From Verrucomicrobiota bacterium (GTDB lineage: Bacteria > Verrucomicrobiota > Verrucomicrobiia > Opitutales > Opitutaceae), in the NCBI GenBank assembly GCA_023416735.1, contig JAEZGX010000005.1, positions 62,001 through 126,000 of the forward strand: 64,000 nucleotides of DNA, read 5' to 3'. A model generated the notes under the pieces. The model made no database searches. It was not told the DNA's origin and was given only the letters and a program-made list of their open reading frames with translations. Below are positions 51,272 to 59,523 of this stretch, piece after piece. The stretch's first letter is position 1. Every line of letters begins with the position of its first letter. The position numbers were made by a program, and so were the translations under genes.

Positions 51272-51344
51272 CGTTCTCTTTCTCGTTCTCTTTCTCGTTC
51301 TCAGGTCGTCGTTCACTTGGGAACGACGACGAAAAAGAGAACGA
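51271..51344 (-). repeat. Nested inverted repeat with 12-bp tandem repeats over the thrC start
   Basis: The unit TCGTTCTCTTTC (plus strand) is repeated 2.7 times at 51271-51302. An inner perfect 10-bp inverted repeat follows (51305-51314 with 51321-51330, 6-base loop). An outer arm (51331-51344) is complementary to the tandem units. In the lysC-thrC mRNA, the arm UCGUUCUC could pair with any of three GAGAACGA copies, the last directly at the thrC AUG. No T-tract follows, so it is not an intrinsic terminator. Confidence 0.7.
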
Positions 51345-51350
51345 TCTACC

Positions 51351-52565
51351 TTACAGCTTATCCAATCCGAACGCCGCGTGCGCCACCCGCGCCGCTTCGT
51401 CGGCTTTGTCCTTGGCCAGCGCGATCGAGATTTTGATCTCCGAAGTGCTGATCAACTCGATGTTGATCCCCGCCGCCGCCAGCGCATCGAACAACGCCGC
51501 CGCGACTCCGCTATGCGTGCGCATGCCGACGCCGACCACCGAGAGCTTCGCGATGTTTTCGTCGAAACGCACTTCGCCGCCGATTTCCTTCAACACCGGC
51601 TCCAGCGTCTTCAACGCCTTCGCGCTCTCCGTCTGCGGCACCGTGAAGGTCAGATTCGCCACGCCCTGCCGGCCGACGTTCTGCACGATCATGTCCACGT
51701 TGATGTGCGCGTTCGCCAACGCCTTGAACACCGCCGCCGCCGTGCCCGGCTTGTCGGCAATATTGCTCACCAGCACCTTGGCCTGGTCCTTGTCGACGGC
51801 GACTCCGCGCACGGCGACTTTTTCCATATACGCGACTTCCTGTTTCACGATGGTTCCTGGGTTGTTGTTAAAAGAGGAGCGGACTTCGAAAACGACGTTG
51901 TATTTGGCGGCGAACTCCACCGAGCGCGATTGCATCACCTTCGAACCGAGCGAGGCCAGTTCGAGCATTTCATCGTAGCTGATTTCCTGCAGCTTCTTCG
52001 CCTCTTTCACGATGCGCGGATCGGCCGTGTAAACGCCGTCAACGTCCGTGTAGATTTCGCATTTGTCGGCCTTGATCGCCGCCGCCAGCGCGATCGCCGT
52101 CAGGTCCGAACCGCCACGGCCAAGCGTTGTCACCTGCCCGCCATCGTTCACGCCCTGGAAGCCCGCGACGATGATCACCTTCCCCGACGAGAGATCCTTT
52201 TCCAGCGCTTTCGCGTTGATGCCTTTGATCTTCGCTTTCGTGTGCACTTCGTCGGTCGAGATCCCGGCTTGCGCGCCCGTGTAGCTTACGGCGGGCACGC
52301 CCAGTCCGTGCAGCGCCATCGCCGTCAACGCGATCGTCTCCTGTTCGCCGATCGCAAGCAATTGGTCCATCTCGCGCTCGCTCGGATTCGCACAGACCGC
52401 TTTCGCGCGCGCAATGAGTTCGTTCGTCACCCCCGCTCGCGCGGAAACGACCACGACCACTTCGTTGCCTTGGTCACGCACCGCCTTGATGCGCGACGCG
52501 ACATTCTTGATACGATCGACGTCACCCACCGAGGTGCCGCCGTATTTTTGAACGATACGGGCCAT
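51351..52565 (-). CDS. lysC: Aspartate kinase
   Basis: First committed step of the Lys/Thr/Met family (aspartate to aspartyl phosphate). The 404-residue monofunctional enzyme has 'RIVQKYGGTSVGDVDRIKNVA', 'GRGGSDLTAIALAAAIKADKCEIYTDVDGVYTADPRIV' and two C-terminal ACT domains ('VSNIADKPGTAAAVFKALANAHINVDMIVQNVG', 'KLSVVGVGMRTHSG') for feedback control. The ATG 52565 start is clear; upstream in-frame codons belong to hom in another frame. It lies seven bases after the hom stop, so it is in the same operon. Confidence 0.96.
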   Translation of the reverse strand: MARIVQKYGGTSVGDVDRIKNVASRIKAVRDQGNEVVVVVSARAGVTNELIARAKAVCANPSEREMDQLLAIGEQETIALTAMALHGLGVPAVSYTGAQAGISTDEVHTKAKIKGINAKALEKDLSSGKVIIVAGFQGVNDGGQVTTLGRGGSDLTAIALAAAIKADKCEIYTDVDGVYTADPRIVKEAKKLQEISYDEMLELASLGSKVMQSRSVEFAAKYNVVFEVRSSFNNNPGTIVKQEVAYMEKVAVRGVAVDKDQAKVLVSNIADKPGTAAAVFKALANAHINVDMIVQNVGRQGVANLTFTVPQTESAKALKTLEPVLKEIGGEVRFDENIAKLSVVGVGMRTHSGVAAALFDALAAAGINIELISTSEIKISIALAKDKADEAARVAHAAFGLDKL

Positions 52566-52572
52566 GGAAATG

Positions 52573-53904
52573 TTACTCCGAAAATTCCGCGATTCGCAGC
52601 AACAGCGGCGCCTCGAGCACCACCGGCAGCTTCCGCAAGCGCGCGATCGTCTTCGCGATCGCCGCTTCATTGCTGTCATGCGTCGTCAACACCAGCGACG
52701 CCGCATCCGGGCGGTCCGCCTGGTTCTGGATCACGCTCGCAATGCTCACGTGCTGGTCCGCCATCGCCGACGCGATCCGCGCCAGCACGCCGGGACGATC
52801 CTTCACCGTCAGCCGAATATAATACCGCCCCTTCACGCGTTCCGGCGGCGCCAACCGGCAAGCATTGCCCGGTGAAACCACCGGCTGCTCCCGACGCGCG
52901 GTCACGAACGCCCGCCGATCGTTCTTCAACAACCCCACCGCATCGACGATGTCGCTGATGACCGAACTCGAAGTCGCGTCCTGCCCTGCGCCACGCCCGA
53001 TGTAGAGCGTCGTGCCGACCACGTCGCCTTTCACCGAGACCGCGTTGAACACGCCATTCACATTCGCCACGACGTGCCCTTTGGGCAGCAAGGTCGGATG
53101 CACGCGCACGCTCAATTCATTATGCGCGAAATCCCGCGCAATGATCGCGAGCAGCTTGATGCCATAACCAAACGCCTTCGCGTGCTCGAAGTCCGCGGGC
53201 GTCAGCCGGTCGATCCCTTCGACCAGCATCTCGTCTTCGCGCACCCAGACGCCGTGCGCCAGATACGCGAGCACCGCCGCCTTGTGCGCTGCGTCCCAAC
53301 CTTTCACATCGAGCGCCTCGTCCGCCTCCGCGTAGCCGAGCCGCTTCGCCTCCGCGAGCACCGCCTGATACGGCGTGTCGCTTTCCTGCATCTGCGTCAG
53401 GATGTAGTTACACGTCCCGTTCAAAATCCCGTAGATCAGCGGAAACCGATTCGCCACGAGCCCTTCGCGCAACGCTTTGATAATCGGAATCCCGCCCGCG
53501 ACGCTCGCCTCGAACAGGAAATGTCCGCCATGCCGCCGCGCCGTCTCGAAAATCTCCGCGCCGTGTTTGCAGATCAGCGCCTTGTTCGCCGACACCACTA
53601 CCTTGCCCATCGAGAGCGCTGCGAGCGTGACGTGTCGCGCCGTGTCCGTGCCGCCGATCAACTCGCACACGATGTCAATCGAGGGATCGGACGCCACCTC
53701 GATCGGATCGTCGGTCAGCTTGCTCGCCGGCAACTTCACTACGCGCTTCTTTTTCAGATCGCGCACGGACGCCCGCGCCAGTTCCAGTCTCACGCCAAGC
53801 CGCGACTCCAGGTCCGACTTCGCGCGCGCGAAGTGCTTCCACACGCCCTGGCCCACTGTGCCCAGGCCGCAAATACCGATGCGAATTACCGCGGGAGCGC
53901 TCAT
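52573..53904 (-). CDS. hom: Homoserine dehydrogenase
   Basis: Reduces aspartate semialdehyde to homoserine. The 443-residue protein has the NAD(P) site 'IRIGICGLGTVGQGVW', 'VVVSANKALICKHG', the catalytic region 'GILNGTCNYILTQM' with 'EADEALDVKGWDAAHKAAVLA' (Lys-active site), and a C-terminal ACT domain ('YYIRLTVKDRPGVLARIASAMADQHVSIASVIQN') for threonine feedback. It overlaps plsY by four bases (ATGA) and is seven bases from lysC. Confidence 0.96.
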   Translation of the reverse strand: MSAPAVIRIGICGLGTVGQGVWKHFARAKSDLESRLGVRLELARASVRDLKKKRVVKLPASKLTDDPIEVASDPSIDIVCELIGGTDTARHVTLAALSMGKVVVSANKALICKHGAEIFETARRHGGHFLFEASVAGGIPIIKALREGLVANRFPLIYGILNGTCNYILTQMQESDTPYQAVLAEAKRLGYAEADEALDVKGWDAAHKAAVLAYLAHGVWVREDEMLVEGIDRLTPADFEHAKAFGYGIKLLAIIARDFAHNELSVRVHPTLLPKGHVVANVNGVFNAVSVKGDVVGTTLYIGRGAGQDATSSSVISDIVDAVGLLKNDRRAFVTARREQPVVSPGNACRLAPPERVKGRYYIRLTVKDRPGVLARIASAMADQHVSIASVIQNQADRPDAASLVLTTHDSNEAAIAKTIARLRKLPVVLEAPLLLRIAEFSE

Positions 53905-54575
53905 GTCTTGGATTTATCCTTTTTCACGAATCGATTCTCCGTGCCGTTCAACAATCGCACGATGTTCGTGCGATGGCGCAGAATGACGAACGCCGCCACG
54001 GCCGCCGCCACCCCCACCAGCACACCCGACAATTTTAGGAAATACGCCGCCGCCACCAGCACCAACGCCGCCGCGATCGAGGCCAACGATACATAGCGGC
54101 TCATCAAAAACACTGCCAGCCACGCCACTCCCGCAATCAACGTCGCCAGCGGCATGAGCACGATCAATCCGCCCATCGAAGTCGCCACGCCTTTCCCTCC
54201 GCGAAATTTCGTGAAGCACGAAAAGCTGTGGCCAAGCAACGCCGCGATCAGCCCGGTCACGCCCAGCGCCACCCAACTTGCACCCGTCACCATTCCCGCG
54301 TCCGCGAGCGCACTGTCGTCCGCCGCATAGTTGACCGTGGCCGCCGTGAAACTCAGCAGCGCCCACGAGGCCGCGAACGCGCCTTTCAACGCATCGAGCG
54401 CAAAGACCAGATTCCCCGGCCCCGCGCCCAGCACGCGCCGCACATTCGTCGCCCCGGGATTCCGACTGCCCACTTCGAAAATATTCACGCCCTTCGAGCG
54501 TGCGACGAGGTAGCCGAAAGGCAGCGAGCCCAGCAGGTATCCCAAAATAGCAGCGACGGCGTGAGGCAGCACCAT
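53901..54575 (-). CDS. plsY: Glycerol-3-phosphate acyltransferase PlsY
   Basis: Transfers an acyl group from acyl-phosphate to glycerol-3-phosphate, the first step of phospholipid synthesis. The 224-residue membrane protein has the three conserved PlsY cytoplasmic motifs: 'LGSLPFGYLVARSKGVNIFEVGSRNPGATNV', 'GHSFSCFTKFRGGKGVATSMG' and 'RHRTNIVRLLNGTENRF', with about five membrane segments. Its 4-base overlap with hom links phospholipid and amino-acid genes in one transcript. Confidence 0.94.
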   Translation of the reverse strand: MVLPHAVAAILGYLLGSLPFGYLVARSKGVNIFEVGSRNPGATNVRRVLGAGPGNLVFALDALKGAFAASWALLSFTAATVNYAADDSALADAGMVTGASWVALGVTGLIAALLGHSFSCFTKFRGGKGVATSMGGLIVLMPLATLIAGVAWLAVFLMSRYVSLASIAAALVLVAAAYFLKLSGVLVGVAAAVAAFVILRHRTNIVRLLNGTENRFVKKDKSKT

Positions 54576-54588
54576 GGATTATCCGTAG

Positions 54589-54608
54589 CCCGCCGCGTGC
54601 GCGGCGGG
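54589..54608. repeat. GC-rich palindrome (REP-like)
   Basis: A perfect 8-bp inverted repeat (CCCGCCGC/GCGGCGGG) with loop GTGC lies between plsY and serA. It is flanked by GTAG on one side and ACTGCAAC on the other. No T-tract follows on either strand. A similar element is at 59469-59486 with flanks GTAG and GCAGTTG, so they may belong to an interspersed palindromic family. Confidence 0.5.
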
Positions 54609-54673
54609 ACTGCAACCTTTTGCTGCATCGCCTCGAAGCAATCGTGCAGACTGGCGGCCGAGACAGCCTTCGC

Positions 54674-56263
54674 TCATAGCTGCACGAACTTCGCCTGCTT
54701 GATCGCCGCGTGGCCCTTGATGACTTTCCGCGCCGACTCGCTCGGCTCCGTGTCAACGCGCACCACCATGTAAGCCGTGCCGCCCGGCGTGAGCCGGCTC
54801 AGCGACATGTCGGCGATGTTGACGTTGTCCTGCCCCAGGATCGTGCCGACGTCACCCACCATGCCCGGCTTGTCGAGATTCTCGAGCACCAGCAACTTGC
54901 CTTCCGCCGCCACTTCGACTTCGCGGCCGTTGATGCTCACGATGCGCGGCTGGTTGCCCTTGCCGATCAACGTGCCCGCCGCCGAATAAACCGTTCCATC
55001 CGGAGCGATGGCTTCGACTTGGATCAGATCCGTGTAACCCGAATCGCTCGTGGACTTGATCACTTCCGACTTCAACCCGAGCCGCTCGAGCAACACCGGC
55101 GCATTTACGAAATTCACTTCCTCGCCGCTGATCCGGCGCAAATAGCCGCGCACGATGCCGCGCGTGATCGCGTTGGCATCGAGTTCGACAACCTTGCCCC
55201 AATACGTCACGCGCAGCGACGCGATTTGCGCCGGCGCAATCTGCTGCACCAGCGTGCCGAGTTTCGCCCCCAGATCGAGATACGGCCCCAGCACTTTCAC
55301 CGTCGCCGCATCGAGCGAGGGCACGTTGACCGCGTTGCGAATCACGCCGCCGTTCAACACGTCCGCGATCTGCTCCGCGATTTCGATACCCACCGATTCC
55401 TGTGCTTCCGCCGTCGACGCCCCCAAATGCGGCGTCAGCACCACGTTCGGCAGCGAACGCAACTCGCTGTCCTTCGCCAAGGGCTCGTCCTCGAACACAT
55501 CGAGACCCGCCGCCGCCACTTTGCCCGACTTCAAACCCGCGATCAGCGCCGCTTCCTTGATGATTCCGCCGCGCGCGCAGTTGAAGAGCCGCACGCCTTT
55601 CTTGCACTTCTCCAGCGCCGCTTCGTCGATCATGTATTTCGTGTCGTCCGTCAGCGGCATGTGCACCGTGATGTAGTCCGATTGCGTCAGCAGCTCATCC
55701 AGCGTCACCGACTCAATCTGCATCGCCTTCGCCCGGCTCGGCGCGAGATAGGGATCGAACGCCAGCACGCGCATGCCGAAGGCCTGCGCCCGCTTCGCGA
55801 CTTCCGAACCGATTCGGCCCAAGCCCACGATGCCGAGCGTCTTCTTGAACAGCTCGATACCCGAAAAACTCTTCCGATCCCACTGCCCCGCCTTCATCGA
55901 AGCCGCCGCCTGCGGCACCGGTCGCGCTCCGCAAAGCAGATGCGTGAAGGTCAGCTCCGCCGTCGCGATCGTATTGCCCGAGGGCGTGTTCATCACGATC
56001 ACCCCGCGCTGCGTCGCCGCTTCAACATCCACGTTGTCCACGCCCACGCCCGCGCGTCCCACGACTTTCAATAGCGGCGCCGCCGCCATCACCTGCGCGG
56101 TGATCTTCGTCTCCGATCGCACCGCGATCGCGTGAACGTCTTTCACCAGGTCCAGCACCTTGTCCGGCGAGGAACCATACGCCTCGATCACTTCGAAGCC
56201 CGGCTGCTGGCGCAGGTAGGCAACTCCCTTGGGCGATATCTTGTCGGCGACGAGGACTTTCAT
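54674..56263 (-). CDS. serA: D-3-phosphoglycerate dehydrogenase
   Basis: First step of serine synthesis. The 529-residue protein has the long (type I) layout. The substrate domain starts 'MKVLVADKISPKGVAYL', the NAD site is 'LGIVGLGRIGSEVAKRAQAFG', 'LFNCARGGIIKEAAL' and 'LGASTAEAQESVGIEIAEQIADVL' follow, then an intervening ASB domain and a C-terminal ACT domain ('LLVLENLDKPGMVGDVGTILGQDNVNIADMSLSR'). The ATG 56263 gives the typical SerA length. It is divergent from the SGNH hydrolase with a 108-base shared upstream region. Confidence 0.95.
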   Translation of the reverse strand: MKVLVADKISPKGVAYLRQQPGFEVIEAYGSSPDKVLDLVKDVHAIAVRSETKITAQVMAAAPLLKVVGRAGVGVDNVDVEAATQRGVIVMNTPSGNTIATAELTFTHLLCGARPVPQAAASMKAGQWDRKSFSGIELFKKTLGIVGLGRIGSEVAKRAQAFGMRVLAFDPYLAPSRAKAMQIESVTLDELLTQSDYITVHMPLTDDTKYMIDEAALEKCKKGVRLFNCARGGIIKEAALIAGLKSGKVAAAGLDVFEDEPLAKDSELRSLPNVVLTPHLGASTAEAQESVGIEIAEQIADVLNGGVIRNAVNVPSLDAATVKVLGPYLDLGAKLGTLVQQIAPAQIASLRVTYWGKVVELDANAITRGIVRGYLRRISGEEVNFVNAPVLLERLGLKSEVIKSTSDSGYTDLIQVEAIAPDGTVYSAAGTLIGKGNQPRIVSINGREVEVAAEGKLLVLENLDKPGMVGDVGTILGQDNVNIADMSLSRLTPGGTAYMVVRVDTEPSESARKVIKGHAAIKQAKFVQL

Positions 56264-56371
56264 AGGGAAAAATGTCATCGAACGAAATCCCGCGGCCCAA
56301 GCGTAGCAAGGAAAAGGTTTTGGCTATGACAGCCGCATTGCGCCGCATCGCAAAACGCTTCTTTCTGCAGC

Positions 56372-57031
56372 ATGAACACGCTCCGCCTCGCCGTCGCGTT
56401 CCTCGCGCTCACCGTTTCCGCCACCTGCGCTCTCGCCGATCCGGCTAAATGGCAGAAAGACATCGACGCATTTACCGCCGCTGACGCCGCTCAGGCCCCC
56501 CAACCGGGCGGCATCGTTTTCGTCGGCAGTTCCTCCATCCGGATGTGGAAAACGTTGTCCGGAGACTTCCCCGGCTTTCACGTCGTCAACCGCGGCTTCG
56601 GCGGCTCGCAACTCGCCGATAGCGTCCACTTTTTCGATCAGCTCGTTCGCCCTCACGCGCCGCGCACGGTCGTGCTCTACGCCGGCGACAACGACCTTTG
56701 GTCCGGCAAATCTCCGGAAACCCTTCTCGCCGACTTCCAGGCTTTCTGCGCCAAAGTTCACGAGGCGTTCCCCGCCGCCCGTGTCGCCTACATCGCCATC
56801 AAGCCCAGCCCCTCGCGCTGGAAAATTCGCGAGCAAATGATCCGCGCCAACGATCTCATCGCCGCCGAATGCGCCCGCGATTCCCGCCGGGTCTTCGTCG
56901 ATATCTTCACGCCCATGCTCGACGCCAACGGCCAGCCCCGTCCCGAATTTTACCTGAAAGACATGCTGCACATGAACGACGCGGGCTACGACGTCTGGAC
57001 CCGCGCCCTTGCCTCCGTCCTGAAACCGTGA
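56372..57031 (+). CDS. Secreted SGNH/GDSL-type hydrolase
   Basis: A 219-residue exported esterase-like protein with signal peptide 'LRLAVAFLALTVSATCALA'. Block I is 'IVFVGSSSIRMW' (GSSS variant carrying the catalytic Ser), block II is 'NRGFGGSQLAD', block III is 'LYAGDNDLWSG' and the Asp/His pair is in 'KDMLHMNDAGYDVW'. Proteins of this kind remove acyl groups from glycans or lipids in the periplasm. Its stop overlaps the next gene by four bases (GTGA). Confidence 0.85.
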   Translation: MNTLRLAVAFLALTVSATCALADPAKWQKDIDAFTAADAAQAPQPGGIVFVGSSSIRMWKTLSGDFPGFHVVNRGFGGSQLADSVHFFDQLVRPHAPRTVVLYAGDNDLWSGKSPETLLADFQAFCAKVHEAFPAARVAYIAIKPSPSRWKIREQMIRANDLIAAECARDSRRVFVDIFTPMLDANGQPRPEFYLKDMLHMNDAGYDVWTRALASVLKP

Positions 57032-57636
57032 ATACACCCGAATCCCCCGCCAACCGGCTCGTCCGCCAGATCCAGTTCATCGCGGAATGCGATCGGCTGA
57101 AGGAGGTTTTCCGCCAGACCCTCAACACGCAAAGCGGACGCGCCGAAAACGACGCCGAGCATTCCTGGGCTCTTTGCCTCTGCGTCATCGTCCTCGCCGA
57201 ACACGCCAACGTCCCGAGCCTCGATGTGCTCCGTGTCCTCAAAATGGTGATACTTCACGACCTCGTCGAAATCGACGCCGGCGACACCTTCGCTTACGAT
57301 ACCGCCGCGATGGCCGGCCAACATGAGCGCGAAGCCCTCGCCGCCGATCGCATCTTCGGCCTCCTCCCTCCCGATCAGGCCCGTGAATTTCGCGCGCTCT
57401 GGGACGAGTTCGAAGAGAAACAAACCCCGGAGGCGAAATTCGCCTCCGCCGTCGATCGCTTCCAGCCGATGCTCCTCAACTGCCTCACCCAGGGCGCCGC
57501 CTGGAATCGTCACGGTGTCACCCATGATCGCGTCGTAGCCCGAAATCGCCACATCGCCGACGGCTGCGCCGAACTCTGGCGCTACGCGGAAAAAATGCTC
57601 GAAGACATCGTCGCCGCCGGCCACCTCGCCAGGTAG
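57028..57636 (+). CDS. HD-domain phosphohydrolase (YfbR/HDDC2-like 5'-nucleotidase)
   Basis: A 202-residue HD-superfamily enzyme. Metal-binding residues are in 'NDAEHSWALCLCVIVLAEHA', 'VILHDLVEIDAGDTFAYD' (HD pair) and 'ASAVDRFQPMLLN'. Closest families are 5'-deoxynucleotidases that act on deoxynucleoside monophosphates. The GTG at 57028 overlaps the SGNH gene stop; the upstream open frame is only a shadow. A dGTPase-like gene lies opposite, suggesting a small nucleotide-pool theme, though the two are convergent. Confidence 0.85.
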   Translation: MNTPESPANRLVRQIQFIAECDRLKEVFRQTLNTQSGRAENDAEHSWALCLCVIVLAEHANVPSLDVLRVLKMVILHDLVEIDAGDTFAYDTAAMAGQHEREALAADRIFGLLPPDQAREFRALWDEFEEKQTPEAKFASAVDRFQPMLLNCLTQGAAWNRHGVTHDRVVARNRHIADGCAELWRYAEKMLEDIVAAGHLAR

Positions 57637-57655
57637 TGCGACCAATCGCCTCGCC

Positions 57656-58924
57656 TCAGCTCAAATCCCGAATCGACCCGAACTCCGGATCGAACAACCG
57701 CCGATAGGTCCGCACGATCCCGCCGTCCGTCAGCCCTGCGAGATAATCGCAAATCTGCCGCGCTTTCCCGGCGTTCGTCTTCTCCGTCTCGATCAGCTTT
57801 CCCACCCGCGGCGGCAGGATATGAATCACCCGCGCGCCTTTCTCGACGTAGTTGCACCACGCCGAGTGCCATAAATCGCACAACACTTTGCGCGCCTTGT
57901 GCTCGATCTGCTGCAACTGCGCGCTCTCGAAAATGATGTCGTTCGCCATCTTCTTGAAGAACAAGGCCTCGTCCTCCGCCTCCTTCGACACAACGAGTTC
58001 AAACCGATACCGATTCGTCTTCCCTGCCATGAAGTTCTCCCGTTCCCGCAGCCGGCATGCCGTGATGAACTTCCCGATTTTCTGCGAAAAAACGCTCTCC
58101 AGGCGATCTGCCCGAATCGCATCGAACAACGTATCCAATAATTGCTGACGCGGCGCATCGATGGGCTCGTCCGCCGCCCACTCTTCAATTCGCGCCTCGT
58201 TCAAGAATCCCGCCGTCACGCCATCGACGATGTCGTTCAACGAATACGCTGCATCGTCCGCCCAATCCATGATCTGGCATTCGATACTCTTGAACGCATT
58301 CAACTTTTCTCCGCTGCGCAGATCCGCCGGAATCTTCGCGCCGCCAAATACAAAACCGCGCTCCGCCTTCTGCGGATCGTAAAGAAAGTGATTCGCCGGC
58401 GGCTTCTTGAACTCGGAAAACAGCTTCTTGTATTTCAGCACGCCATCGAGCAACGCCCGCGTCGGCTGCATGCCGCGCACGCCGGACTCGTTCTGAATCA
58501 TCGTCTCCGTTAGAAGGTGCAGCGTCTGCGCATTCCCTTCAAAGCCGCCCCACTTTATCATCAATTCCTGCAGCGTCCGCTCGCCCGAGTGCCCAAAGGG
58601 CGGATGTCCCAGGTCGTGCGCCAGGCACACCGCCTCCACCAGATCGCTGTCGATGTAGAAATCCTCCCGCAACGGCCCGCCACGCGTCTGCAGGTATCGG
58701 CAAATCGACCGACCGATCTGCGCCACTTCCATCGAATGCGTCAGCCGCGTCCGATAAAAATCATACTCGCCCGACAAAAACACCTGCGTCTTCGACTGCA
58801 GCTTCCGAAACGCATGCGCGTGGATGATCCGATCACGGTCGATCTGAAACGCATTGCGATAGTCCGTCTTGCGTTCGCCGCCATAGGTCTCGACGTCGAA
58901 CTCGTTGTAGAAGCGATTCGCCAT
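57656..58924 (-). CDS. dgt: Deoxyguanosinetriphosphate triphosphohydrolase-like protein
   Basis: An HD-superfamily enzyme expected to cut dNTP (mainly dGTP) to deoxynucleoside and tripolyphosphate. The 422-residue protein has 'DRDRIIHAHAFRKLQSKTQVFLSGEYDFYRTRLTHSMEVAQIGRSICR', the HD motif 'AVCLAHDLGHPPFGHSGERTL' and 'ECQIMDWADDAAYSLNDIVDGV'. Length and motifs fit the shorter, Dgt-like family rather than the E. coli 505-residue enzyme. It starts 35 bases from the divergent methyltransferase gene. Confidence 0.92.
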   Translation of the reverse strand: MANRFYNEFDVETYGGERKTDYRNAFQIDRDRIIHAHAFRKLQSKTQVFLSGEYDFYRTRLTHSMEVAQIGRSICRYLQTRGGPLREDFYIDSDLVEAVCLAHDLGHPPFGHSGERTLQELMIKWGGFEGNAQTLHLLTETMIQNESGVRGMQPTRALLDGVLKYKKLFSEFKKPPANHFLYDPQKAERGFVFGGAKIPADLRSGEKLNAFKSIECQIMDWADDAAYSLNDIVDGVTAGFLNEARIEEWAADEPIDAPRQQLLDTLFDAIRADRLESVFSQKIGKFITACRLRERENFMAGKTNRYRFELVVSKEAEDEALFFKKMANDIIFESAQLQQIEHKARKVLCDLWHSAWCNYVEKGARVIHILPPRVGKLIETEKTNAGKARQICDYLAGLTDGGIVRTYRRLFDPEFGSIRDLS

Positions 58925-58959
58925 GAAATCGCTTCGACACGACTACCAAGCCGCCCACG

Positions 58960-59463
58960 ATGCAAACCCATATGCGCCGCGTCACCTTCGACACGCCGCT
59001 CGGCCGTTGCGCCCTCTCCTGGCACGAGGCCGGCCTCACCGATTTCGAACTGCCGGAAGCGTCTCCGCGCGAGTCCGACGCGACGGCCCTTCCCACCGAA
59101 ATCTCGCAACTCATCGACCGCGTTCGCCTGCATCTCTCCGGGAGCCACCCGCAGGATTTCTCCGACGTCCGTTACGACTTCTCCACCCTGGCCGACTTCA
59201 ACCTCGCCGTTCTCCGCGAAACGCTCCGTATCCGCGCCGGCGCTACCACCACTTACGGCGCCATCGCCGCCGCCCTCGGCCAACCCTCCGCCGCCAGCCG
59301 GGCCGTCGGCGCCGCGCTCGGCGCCAATCGCTGGCCGCTCCTTATCCCGTGCCACCGTGTCGTCGCCGCCGATGGTCGCATGACGGGTTTCTCCGGCCCG
59401 GGCGGTATCCGCACCAAAACCCGCTTGCTCGCCCTCGAAGGCGCCCAGCTTCTTTCCGAGTAG
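58960..59463 (+). CDS. ogt: Methylated-DNA--protein-cysteine methyltransferase
   Basis: Suicide repair of O6-alkylguanine in DNA. The 167-residue protein has a short N-terminal domain and the conserved C-terminal domain: 'IRAGATTTYGAIAAALGQPSAASRAVGAALGANRWPLLIPCHRVVAADGRMTGFSGPGGIRTKTRLLALEG'-type order, with the acceptor Cys in 'IPCHRVV' and the DNA-binding Arg finger in 'ASRAVGAALGANR'. ATG 58960 is used; a second ATG 12 bases later is possible. A palindrome follows its stop. Confidence 0.93.
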   Translation: MQTHMRRVTFDTPLGRCALSWHEAGLTDFELPEASPRESDATALPTEISQLIDRVRLHLSGSHPQDFSDVRYDFSTLADFNLAVLRETLRIRAGATTTYGAIAAALGQPSAASRAVGAALGANRWPLLIPCHRVVAADGRMTGFSGPGGIRTKTRLLALEGAQLLSE

Positions 59464-59468
59464 GAGCC

Positions 59469-59486
59469 GCCGGCTAAGCAGCCGGC
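59469..59486. repeat. GC-rich palindrome (REP-like)
   Basis: A 7-bp inverted repeat (GCCGGCT/AGCCGGC) with loop AAGC lies just after the ogt stop. It is bounded by GTAG on the left and GCAGTTG on the right. No T-tract follows, so it is not a standard terminator. It is similar in form and flanks to 54589-54608. Confidence 0.5.
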
Positions 59487-59523
59487 GCAGTTGTCTGATC
59501 CGCGCTTCCGTCTAGGCTTCGCC

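Noticed and set aside
51305..51330. Inverted repeat taken as an intrinsic terminator after lysC
   Set aside because: No T-tract follows the stem on either strand, and the next gene thrC is in the same pathway and orientation.
51162..52958. 598-codon and other long plus-strand frames (also 50111-51436 and 54710-56074) opposite thrC, lysC, hom and serA
   Set aside because: Products are Arg/His-rich shadows of well-identified minus-strand enzymes. High GC removes stop codons from these frames.
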